The notes under the pieces are model-generated. The model was given only the letters and a program-made list of their open reading frames with translations. It was not told the DNA's origin and did no database searches. Below, piece by piece: positions 17,203 to 24,681 of a stretch of DNA of 64,000 bases. The DNA is from DASWNP01 sp036399175 (GTDB taxonomy: Bacteria; Acidobacteriota; Blastocatellia; Pyrinomonadales; Pyrinomonadaceae). Positions within the stretch are counted from its first letter, which is position 1, and each line of letters begins with the position of its first letter. The stretch is taken from positions 1 through 64,000 of the forward strand of contig DASWNP010000049.1 in assembly GCA_036399175.1 (NCBI GenBank). The letters run 5' to 3'. The position numbers and the translations under genes were made by a program.

Positions 17203-18132
17203 TTATTTCTTGACCGCTTTCATCTCCGATTCGAGCATGACGGGCGCGGGGCCGGAGATGCCGCCGTCCTTGCGTATGCGCCAGAAGTGGACGGCCATGA
17301 AGATGGAAGCGATGAGCGGGATGCCGATGCAGTGCCAGATGTAGGAACGCAGGAGCGCGTTGGCATCGACGATTGAGCCGCCCAGGAGTCCGAAGCGCAC
17401 GTCGTTGAAGGGCGTCATGCCGAGCTGCGGGCCGAAGGGGCCTTCGCTGCCGAACAAGGGGGTGGCGCGCGCCATGTTCGTCCCGACCGTGACCGCCCAG
17501 AAGCCGAGCTGATCGTCGGGCAAAAGGTAGCCCGTAAACGACAGGAGCAGCGTCAGCACGAGCAGGACGACGCCGACGCACCAGTTGAACTCGCGCGGCT
17601 TCTTGTAAGAGCCGGTCATCACCACCCGAAGCATGTGCAGCCAGGTGGTGATAATCATCAGGTGCGCCGCCCAACGGTGCATGTTCCTCAAAAGCTTGCC
17701 GAAGGGAACGTCGTGCTCAAGATAGAGGATGTCGCGGAAAGCCTGCACCTTCGTCGGGTGGTAGTAGAACATCAGGAGGACGCCCGTGAAGGTGAGAACG
17801 ATGAAGAGATAGAAGGTGATGCCGCCCATGCCCCAGGTGAAGCCGTAGCGCACGGCGTCGCGGTTTATCTTGGCCGGGTGCAGGTGGAGGAAGACGTTCG
17901 AGAGGACGGCGAGCGAGCGGTTGCGCGGGTCGGAGCGGTCGTGCGAGACGCGGAAGATTGATTTCCAGAGCTGCGTCTGCTGCGGGTCTTTGTAAGCCTT
18001 CGATTCTTCAATCGCACGCTCTTTGAGCGCCATTCCTTCTTCGCGCGCTCTCCCTATCAGCCCGACCGCAGTCGCGCGTACGCCGCGCTTCTCCAGCTTG
18101 CCATCGGTCGAATCAGGACGTTCAGGCTCCAT
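17203..18132 (-). CDS. petB: Cytochrome b N-terminal half (b6-like)
   Basis: 309 residues. After a ~65-residue charged soluble extension, four helices carry the two bis-histidine heme b sites: NMHRWAAHLMIITTWLHMLR in helix B and SYIWHCIGIPLIASIFMAVHF in helix D. The Qo/Qi framework GMGGITFYLFIVLTFTGVLL and SFTGYLLPDDQLGFWAVT is typical. It oxidises quinol (menaquinone is likely in this phylum) and passes electrons to the Rieske protein and across the membrane. The gene follows the Rieske gene and precedes the C-terminal half. Confidence 0.93.
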   Translation of the reverse strand: MEPERPDSTDGKLEKRGVRATAVGLIGRAREEGMALKERAIEESKAYKDPQQTQLWKSIFRVSHDRSDPRNRSLAVLSNVFLHLHPAKINRDAVRYGFTWGMGGITFYLFIVLTFTGVLLMFYYHPTKVQAFRDILYLEHDVPFGKLLRNMHRWAAHLMIITTWLHMLRVVMTGSYKKPREFNWCVGVVLLVLTLLLSFTGYLLPDDQLGFWAVTVGTNMARATPLFGSEGPFGPQLGMTPFNDVRFGLLGGSIVDANALLRSYIWHCIGIPLIASIFMAVHFWRIRKDGGISGPAPVMLESEMKAVKK

Positions 18133-18158
18133 ACCCGTTTTCGCTCCTGTGAAGAAAA

Positions 18159-18322
18159 GCTATCAGCTTTCAGCTTTCAGCTTTTCGCGTGGATGTAAGT
18201 TATTGATTTGTTCTAACCCTGCCAAACTCTCTAGACCGTAACCCTCTTGAAATGAAGCGCCCAACTCAACCGCTCAATCATTGCCTGGCTGACCGCTGAC
18301 TAGCTGACTAGCTGACAGCTTA
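18159..18322. repeat. Interrupted or decayed word-palindrome E5 (CAGCTATCAGC family)
   Basis: AGCTATCAGCTTTCAGCTTT words at 18159-18185 and complementary-type words GGCTGACCGCTGACTAGCTG at 18287-18320 are separated by about 100 bp of unrelated sequence. The arms match only in short words, so this is a degraded or interrupted member. Its right end overlaps the Rieske stop codon (18320-18322). Confidence 0.6.
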
Positions 18323-19183
18323 TAGCGGTACGAACGAGCCGTCGTCGTTGAACTCGTTGCGCTCGCCTTTCGGCGCTTTGTAGAGCTTGCCCTTATCGAC
18401 GACGAGCTGGCCTTCGGCGTCAACCTCGATGTGAGCCCTGTCCATCGGGCGCGGCGCGGGGCCTTCAAAGTTGATGCCATCGCTGTCGTAGCCGCTGCCG
18501 TGACACGGGCACTTGAACTTGTTCTCGCTCGACTTCCAATCGGGCGTGCAGCCGAGGTGCGTGCAGACGGCGTTGATGACGAAGAGGCGGTCGGAGGTTT
18601 TGACTACCCAGATGCGGTAGAGCTGCTGCCACTTCGTATCGACGCCGAGGCTGTAGTCGCCGGGAAAGCCGATGCGGAAGATGCTCGACGGCTCGAAGAT
18701 GGCGCGCGGCAGAAAGAAGCGCAGGAACATCAGAAAGCTCGCGCCGAGAAACCCCGTGATGCTCGCCCAGACGATGCGCCGACGCATCTTGTTAATCGGC
18801 GGGTCGGTCGTGCTCTGGACGACTGCGCCCGGCTGCTTGGCGGCGACTGCGCCGGGCGTCCTGGCCGCGACGGCTTTGGGCACGCCCTTGTTGACGGAAG
18901 GAGTCGGCGACGAGGCGGTCTTGGATGCGCCGGTCGCGGGAGCGACGCGCGCCGCCGGAGGAGTCGAGGCGGGAGTCTCTACGCCTTCACGGCCAGAGCT
19001 TGAGAGCGCCGCGGCATCCGAGGCTGCCGGTGCGCTCGTCCCCGTCGAAGCGGCCTTCGCCGAGGGAGTGACGGGCGTCTTCTCGTCACTGCTGACAGAA
19101 CTCTCGCCGGTCGATTCCGTCTGCGCCGTCGGGGTGCTCTGTGCACCTCCGCCCGGCGGTGTCGGATTGTTTTCGCTATCCAC
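18320..19183 (-). CDS. Rieske iron-sulfur protein with long N-terminal extension
   Basis: 287 residues. A Pro/Ala/Thr/Ser-rich stretch (1-~130) precedes one membrane helix (about 135-157, IVWASITGFLGASFLMFLRF) and the Rieske domain with both 2Fe-2S ligand boxes, CTHLGC and CPCHGSGY. The GTG start at 19183 is supported by GGAGG six bases upstream; the open frame continues further but lacks a better signal. First gene of the complex III/IV cluster, so its promoter should lie between here and the divergent gene at 19489. The N-terminal extension is unusual for Rieske proteins, which normally begin close to the membrane anchor. Confidence 0.92.
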   Translation of the reverse strand: MDSENNPTPPGGGAQSTPTAQTESTGESSVSSDEKTPVTPSAKAASTGTSAPAASDAAALSSSGREGVETPASTPPAARVAPATGASKTASSPTPSVNKGVPKAVAARTPGAVAAKQPGAVVQSTTDPPINKMRRRIVWASITGFLGASFLMFLRFFLPRAIFEPSSIFRIGFPGDYSLGVDTKWQQLYRIWVVKTSDRLFVINAVCTHLGCTPDWKSSENKFKCPCHGSGYDSDGINFEGPAPRPMDRAHIEVDAEGQLVVDKGKLYKAPKGERNEFNDDGSFVPL

Positions 19184-19488
19184 GCCGCGCCTCCGTTTTC
19201 CGAATTTCTGATGTGACGACTGGGTTGACGGGAGTTCCAGCCGACAAGCCTGAGAAATGGAGTCCAGGCGCGTCCGGTACAATACACCGTCCGAGAGGAC
19301 GAGCCTCTTCCGCCTGGTTTCAAAAGCAATTTTGACTTATGAAGAGCGACACGCCAGAAAAAGTTATAAATAAATTGGCATGACTGAGCATCTTTATACT
19401 ATTTTCACGTTCTTGTGGCAAGATTTAATTTTTACTATGAAACTTAGCCCGCGCCCCTCTCAAGCCAAGCCGCAGGAGAACAGAACTC
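19184..19488. promoter_or_regulatory. Divergent intergenic region, probable promoters of the respiratory cluster and the glutaredoxin gene
   Basis: The 305-bp gap separates the first gene of the minus-strand respiratory cluster from a plus-strand gene. It is markedly AT-rich around 19321-19440 compared with its surroundings. Possible elements are TTGACT at 19332-19337 and TATACT at 19395-19400, but no pair has ideal spacing, so exact promoters are not assigned. Confidence 0.35.
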
Positions 19489-19749
19489 ATGCCGACTGAA
19501 AAAGCGCGCGTCACCTTCTACACGCGCAAGGGCTGCCATCTCTGCGAAGAGGCCAAGGCCGAGATGCTCGCCGCAGGCGACCGAGACCTCTACCTGCTCG
19601 AAGAGGTAGACATCGACCAAGACCCCGCCCTCGTCGCACGCTACGGCACGGAGATTCCCGTCGTCGCCATCGACGGCACAATCGTCTTCAAATACCGCCT
19701 CACAGCCGCCGAATTCAGACGACAACTGCGGCAGCCTCGCCCGTTCTGA
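19489..19749 (+). CDS. Glutaredoxin-like (DUF836) thiol protein
   Basis: 86 residues of the thioredoxin fold. RVTFYTRKGCHLCEEAK gives the active CxxC at 16-19 on the first helix, and TEIPVVAIDGTIVFKYRLT contains the conserved cis-Pro. The family is annotated as glutaredoxin-like protein DUF836, a cytoplasmic disulfide reductase of unknown target. ATG at 19489 follows GGAGAA a few bases upstream. It stands alone, divergent from the Rieske gene and convergent with the sugar dehydrogenase gene. Confidence 0.85.
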   Translation: MPTEKARVTFYTRKGCHLCEEAKAEMLAAGDRDLYLLEEVDIDQDPALVARYGTEIPVVAIDGTIVFKYRLTAAEFRRQLRQPRPF

Positions 19750-19780
19750 AATCGAAGCGCAAAACGGAAGCTCAAACGCT

Positions 19781-22135
19781 TTACGGTCGCCCGAAACGCT
19801 CTCTGTATTCTCCGGAGACAAGGAACGAACGAACCATCTGCGCTCGCTTCGCCCTGCCCAACGCCACGCTCTCCACTCTCACATCTTCGCCCGGCTGGCT
19901 GAACTCGTTCATCTTCGCGAGCCAGAAATTGTAGCCGACGAGATTGTTGTCGGGCGCATCGTCCGGATTGCGTCTCAGGTAGCCGAAGTACTGCATCAGG
20001 ACGAAGGCCGGATTGTAGAGCTTGTTATAGACCGAGCCATTCTCAGACAGCTTCAAGAGCACGGTGGCGCGCGTCTCCGTCGAGGCATTGAGGCCGTCGA
20101 TGAGGGCTTGGCGCTCGGCGTCGGTGGGCGTTGCGCCCGTGTTGGCGAAGAGGGCGTTGACGTACTCAGCGTTGCTCTTCGCGTCGTAGACGAGCTTGAA
20201 CTCTGCGCGCTCGACCCACTCGGCGGCGAACGCCTGGCGATTGGCTTCGAGTCGCGCCTCCCAGCCCGTCTGCCCGACGATGACGCCCTCGGCAAGCCTT
20301 CTCACGTCTCTGAGGAAAGGCTCGTATCTCACCTGCCGGTTGAACGATGCTTTCTCGAAACGATAGACCAGATAACCCGTCGATTGAAATTCGATGGAGA
20401 GAAAGAAAGCTGCCGAGACGTTCTGCCTTCGGTCGTCGATGCAGGCGGCATCCGAGCCGCAGGCTGTTATCTGAGATGTCCAGAAAGCCTGACCTCCGGC
20501 GTCTGCCTGCCGGTTGAGAAAGTCGTGATAGTGCTGGCCGACGAAGATGTTTGTATCGTCGATGGGGTTTGCGCCTGTGCCTGTGTCGCCGTTGTCGTTG
20601 ATGTCGAGCGTGGCGGTGTTTTGTGTTCCGAGGGTTGCGCCGCCGGTCGGGGTGTTGAGCGTGAGGCGGACTGTTTCGGGCGTGGTCTCGGCGTAGGAGT
20701 CTTCGTTGACGAGCAGGTCGAAGCTCTTGCTGGTTTCGCCGGGGGCGAAGGTGAGACGGCCTGCGGCGAGCGTGTAGTCGCTCTTTTGTCGCGCCGTCTG
20801 GTCGCTCACTTCGTAGCCGACCGTCACCGTGCCGTCGCTCGAACCTGTGCGCGTCACAGTGATAGGCACAGATGCGACGCCTTCGGTCGCCGTGTACCTC
20901 GCCGCGCTGAACTGAACGCTCGAAGCGGCGGGCGCGGGCGTAGCGTCGATGAGCGTATAGATTGTGCCGTTACCGATGTTGGCGAGATAGAGATTCCCGG
21001 CTTCGTCTTCGCCGAAGGTGGAGATGTTGTGAGTCGTGTCGAGCAGAAGCGTGTTCTGCCAGGCGGAGCCTTCGCGCCTGAGTCCCCAGATGCGTCCCGA
21101 GCAGTAGTCGCCGTAGATGTAGAGACCGTGCATGCGCGGGTAGAGACGGCCGCGATAGACGTAGCCGCCGGTGACGGAGCAGCCGAGCGAGTGGCTGTAC
21201 TCGGCGACGGGTATGGTCAGACCCGAGGTGTTGCAGCCCGTCGAAGGATTGAAACAGTGGGTGCCCTCCATGATGCGCCAGCCGTAATTCTCGCCGCCCG
21301 CGCTCGCCGACGACTGGAAGTTCACTTCTTCCCAAGCGCCCTGTCCTACGTCGGCGACGTAGAGGTCGGCCGTCTGGCGGTCGAAGGAGAAGCGCCAGGG
21401 ATTACGCAGGCCGAGCGACCAGATTTCGGGGCGAAAGCCTGTGCGGCTGACGAAGGGGTTCGTGGCAGGGACGTTGTAGGTGGCCGGGCTTCCCGTTTCG
21501 GTGTCGATGCGAAGGACTTTGCCGAGCAACTCCGAAGAATTCTGCGCGCGATTTTCGGGGTCGCCGCCCGAGCCGCCGTCTCCCATGCCGATGTAGAGAT
21601 AACCGTCGCGCGGGCTGAAGGCGAGCTGTCCGCCGTTGTGATTCGGGTAGGGCTGATTGATGCGCAGCACGACCTGTTCGCTCGCCGGGTCGGCCACGTT
21701 CGGGTCGGCGCTCACGCGGAAGCGCGCAATCACCGTGTTGCCCGCCGTGTCCGTGTAGTTGACGTAAAAATATCTCTTGCTCGGATAGTCCGGCGGGAAG
21801 GCCAGCCCGAGTAGCCCGCGCTCTCCGCCCGCGCTGATACGACTGCTGATGTCGAGAAACGGCGTGCTCAAAATCGCGCCGTTCTTTACGATGCGAATGC
21901 GCCCGCCCTGCTCGGCGACGAACAGACGGCCGCTCCCGTCGCCCGCGTGCGCGATGCTCAAAGGCTGACTGAAGCCACTCACAGGAGAGACAAGCGTGAG
22001 CGACGGCAACTCAGCCGACGCCGCGCTCGCGCTCACCTCGGCGACTGCCTCCTTCGTCGCGCCCGGCTGCGCGCCCGACACCAGCGCCAACGCAAACACA
22101 AACGCGAAAATCTTCCCCGCACGCCTTGAATTCAT
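19781..22135 (-). CDS. Secreted PQQ-type sugar dehydrogenase-like protein with Calx-beta and DUF4214 domains
   Basis: 784 residues. Signal peptide (about 1-27). Residues ~45-390 form a six-bladed soluble glucose/sorbosone dehydrogenase-like propeller: ERGLLGLAFPPDY, QPYPNHNGGQLAFSPRDGYL, YIGMGDGGSGGDPENRAQ and WSLGLRNPWRFSFD are hallmark blocks. Then a Calx-beta domain (~405-515, VPITVTRTGSSDGTVTV and DYTLAAGRLTFAPGETSK) and a C-terminal DUF4214-like region (~530-784) with YHDFLNRQADAGGQAFW and YFGYLRRNPDD. ATG at 22135 has GGAGG just upstream. PQQ dependence is the family expectation; substrate unknown. DUF4214 is common in exported proteins of this phylum. Confidence 0.85.
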   Translation of the reverse strand: MNSRRAGKIFAFVFALALVSGAQPGATKEAVAEVSASAASAELPSLTLVSPVSGFSQPLSIAHAGDGSGRLFVAEQGGRIRIVKNGAILSTPFLDISSRISAGGERGLLGLAFPPDYPSKRYFYVNYTDTAGNTVIARFRVSADPNVADPASEQVVLRINQPYPNHNGGQLAFSPRDGYLYIGMGDGGSGGDPENRAQNSSELLGKVLRIDTETGSPATYNVPATNPFVSRTGFRPEIWSLGLRNPWRFSFDRQTADLYVADVGQGAWEEVNFQSSASAGGENYGWRIMEGTHCFNPSTGCNTSGLTIPVAEYSHSLGCSVTGGYVYRGRLYPRMHGLYIYGDYCSGRIWGLRREGSAWQNTLLLDTTHNISTFGEDEAGNLYLANIGNGTIYTLIDATPAPAASSVQFSAARYTATEGVASVPITVTRTGSSDGTVTVGYEVSDQTARQKSDYTLAAGRLTFAPGETSKSFDLLVNEDSYAETTPETVRLTLNTPTGGATLGTQNTATLDINDNGDTGTGANPIDDTNIFVGQHYHDFLNRQADAGGQAFWTSQITACGSDAACIDDRRQNVSAAFFLSIEFQSTGYLVYRFEKASFNRQVRYEPFLRDVRRLAEGVIVGQTGWEARLEANRQAFAAEWVERAEFKLVYDAKSNAEYVNALFANTGATPTDAERQALIDGLNASTETRATVLLKLSENGSVYNKLYNPAFVLMQYFGYLRRNPDDAPDNNLVGYNFWLAKMNEFSQPGEDVRVESVALGRAKRAQMVRSFLVSGEYRERFGRP

Positions 22136-22395
22136 CACGCCCTCCCGCATTCAAAAACAACTCTCCCGCGACCCGTCGCCTTTTTCCGACGACGCATCTA
22201 ACGCGCCGAGCGTCGGCTTGCCGCCGACACCGCGCACCCCAGTCGCCAGACCCGAGCCTGGAAAGGCCGACGCCTGAAACTTCAATGTTTCTTCGAGAAG
22301 GGGGAATTTTGAGTGACAACCGAACGGGAAGACGAAACTAAATTACCACAGACCCTGGCCTTCGAGATACGGAAAATTCAGACGTAGCTCTGTCG

Positions 22396-24681
22396 CTACA
22401 GTTGAAAATTCAGCGCGGCGGCCTGAGTCTCGATTGATTGGAAGAGTTGTTCACGCTCGCCTTCGTCGGTCGTCTGCCGGTAGGCCGCGAGCAGTTCTTT
22501 GAGGGCGGCGAGTTCTTTGTAGAGTTCGGCGTCTTCGACCGGAGGGGTCAGGTAAGAGATAAGCTCGGCGTAGGAGCGGCGTCGCGCAATCGAGCCTTCG
22601 GACGGGTTGTTGACGCTGTAGACGTAGATGTGCGGCAGCTCTCCGATGAGACGGTCAGGCCAGCACGCGGCGGAGAGCCCGACCTGTTTGCCGGGCATGA
22701 ACTCTAGCGCGCCGTGCGTGCCGAAGTGCGCGACGGCGTCGGCCTGAAAAACGCGTTCGACGTAGGTGTAGAGCGCGGCGAAGCCGTGATGCGGCGCACC
22801 GCCGCGCGCCATCAGCAGACGCATGGGGTCGCCCTCGTAGCCGAAGGTCGGCTGCACGCCGACGAAGACGTTGCCGAGCCGCACGCCTTCAATCAAAAGC
22901 TCGCCGCCGAAAGAGTTAATCGCGCCCGGCGCGCTTCCCCACTCCGCTTCTATCTCTTCGACGTAAGGACAGAGCCGCCTGTACTCGTCCACGCTCAGAC
23001 GATATGCGACGTTACACTTCGCGCCGAAGCTCTCGGAGTTTCCGCCGACGAGCATCTCGCGCAGCTCGTCCGCGTTCGCGGGGACTTCCACCGCGTAGCC
23101 TTCCGAGCGCAAACGCACGAGCGTCTCCCACACGCTCGGAAAGACATCAAGCTCGGCAGCCGTCCCGGTATTGCCCTTGTTCGGCGGGAAACAGAAGACG
23201 AGAAGCGCCAGCTTCAACTCCGCGCGCCGCGCCGTTCGCAGGCGATTCCAACGCGCCAGCCGCCGCGCTATCCGGCGGCAACGCTCTTCGAGCGGCAAGG
23301 GCTCAGCGCCGTCGGCGGGCATCCCGCCATAGACGAACGGCTCGGTCGCGCCGTCGATTTCCGGTATCGCCACCTGCATCCCCGCCTGCACCGGATTGAG
23401 CCCCGTCCACGATGCCTCCCAAGCCTCAATCGTCTGCACGTCCAGACTCACAGCCGAGCGAAACGGGCGATTCAACCCGCGCAGAAATTCAACAGCCGCC
23501 TCCGAATCGTTCATTGCAGGCCCGCCCACGAAACTGAACCCCGTCAGAGACAAAATCTGGCTGACGCGGACTGGACGATGGACGATGGACGATAGACGAT
23601 GGCTGGAGTTTTCCTGTTCGTCGCCCGTCATACGTTTATCGTTCGTCGTGCGTCCTCCGTCTCCCTTCTTTCGTCTATCGTCCATCGTCCATCGTCCATC
23701 GTCCACAAAGAAGCTCTCGCACGCTTCGCGGTTGTCCATGAAGGTGGAGATGGCGGGGAGGACGGCGAGCCCTTCGGATTCGATGGCGCGGATGAGAGCG
23801 TCGTAATGCTTGTGCGTGTTGCTGACGATTTGAGGGCGCATGAGCAGCAGGCCGACGGTTGCGTCGGGATTGAGCGCGGGCAGGCTCTCTCTGCGGCTTC
23901 GACGCTCGTACCATGAGCGATAGGCGTCGAAGGTTTTGAAAATCTCCTTAGCATCCGGGTGATAAATGCCGACGGCGGGCATCGTCTCTGGCGGCGCAAG
24001 CTCGATTCCGGCGCGGGCGATGCGCTCGTCTCTCGCATAATGCTTGAGCGCGTAGAGAATCATCGAGCGGATGTTGGCGGGAGTCGGCTGTAGGAAATAG
24101 CAGAAGAGGTAGAGGTAGTGTTTGAAATCGCCGACCCGACCCGCGCTCGGCACGAGGCGGAGCAATGCAGGCAGACGCTCGACCAGACGCAAATACTGCG
24201 TATGCCTCGCCTTCTTCCCGCGACGGGCTCGCGCCTGCTCGCCCATCCACGCGCCGACGCTCCTGACGAGACGCCGCGCGCGTCCGCCGCTCCTCGCCGC
24301 ACCCTCGCCCTTCGACTCTTCTTCCCTTTCCTTTCCTTCTTCCGTCTCGCCTCCGAAGCTCAGACGCCCCATGCGCGTCTGCCGCATCAGCTCCGGCATA
24401 CAGTTGATGACGATGGCCGCCGCGTACCGGCGCTCGTAACGCTTGAGCAGATGGACGAGCCTCGCTGCGTTCTCGCCGTCCGTGACGTGAATGACGAAGA
24501 CAATCTCGGCTTCGCTCAAATCGCGCTCGACCGATTGCCACTCGTCGGCGTCGAGAGGCGCGCCGAGATTGTAGGCCGCCACTCGCAGACCGAGCCCGTA
24601 GCGACGCTCTATCTCGCGCTCCGCCGCCCTGAGCGGCGCTAGCAGGCTCGACCCGACGTAGAGAACCGCGACGTTATTCAT
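22396..24681 (-). CDS. bchH: Chelatase large subunit (BchH-type), N-terminal half
   Basis: 761 residues matching the first ~60% of Mg-chelatase subunit H. The N-domain has NCMPELMRQTRMGRLSFG (~93-110). The catalytic domain has SLTGFSFVGGPAMNDSEA and then VQPTFGYEGDPMRLL, HFGTHGALEFMPGKQVG, and NNPSEGSIARRRSYAELISY, all closer to BchH than to CobN. The protein ends soon after SYLTPPVEDAELYKEL, where full-length BchH would continue. The C-terminal half is the separate gene just upstream, whose stop overlaps this start by 4 nt. Residues ~326-370 are a hydrophilic insert encoded by palindrome E6. Metal (Mg or Co) is undetermined. Confidence 0.85.
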   Translation of the reverse strand: MNNVAVLYVGSSLLAPLRAAEREIERRYGLGLRVAAYNLGAPLDADEWQSVERDLSEAEIVFVIHVTDGENAARLVHLLKRYERRYAAAIVINCMPELMRQTRMGRLSFGGETEEGKEREEESKGEGAARSGGRARRLVRSVGAWMGEQARARRGKKARHTQYLRLVERLPALLRLVPSAGRVGDFKHYLYLFCYFLQPTPANIRSMILYALKHYARDERIARAGIELAPPETMPAVGIYHPDAKEIFKTFDAYRSWYERRSRRESLPALNPDATVGLLLMRPQIVSNTHKHYDALIRAIESEGLAVLPAISTFMDNREACESFFVDDGRWTMDDRRKKGDGGRTTNDKRMTGDEQENSSHRLSSIVHRPVRVSQILSLTGFSFVGGPAMNDSEAAVEFLRGLNRPFRSAVSLDVQTIEAWEASWTGLNPVQAGMQVAIPEIDGATEPFVYGGMPADGAEPLPLEERCRRIARRLARWNRLRTARRAELKLALLVFCFPPNKGNTGTAAELDVFPSVWETLVRLRSEGYAVEVPANADELREMLVGGNSESFGAKCNVAYRLSVDEYRRLCPYVEEIEAEWGSAPGAINSFGGELLIEGVRLGNVFVGVQPTFGYEGDPMRLLMARGGAPHHGFAALYTYVERVFQADAVAHFGTHGALEFMPGKQVGLSAACWPDRLIGELPHIYVYSVNNPSEGSIARRRSYAELISYLTPPVEDAELYKELAALKELLAAYRQTTDEGEREQLFQSIETQAAALNFQL
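23571..23705. repeat. Word-palindrome element E6 inside the chelatase gene (GGACGATGGACGATAG family)
   Basis: A perfect 27-bp inverted repeat (23573-23599 against 23671-23697) of GGACGATG words with a ~71-bp interior that itself contains related GTCGTCATACGTTTATCG-type words. It is in frame within the chelatase N-half and adds about 45 hydrophilic residues (WTMDDRRKKGDGG-like) immediately before the conserved SLTGFSFVGGP block. Confidence 0.92.

Noticed and set aside
20108..21814. 568-codon plus-strand frame opposite the sugar dehydrogenase gene
   Set aside because: Antisense to conserved propeller motifs; composition is typical of a codon-bias shadow.
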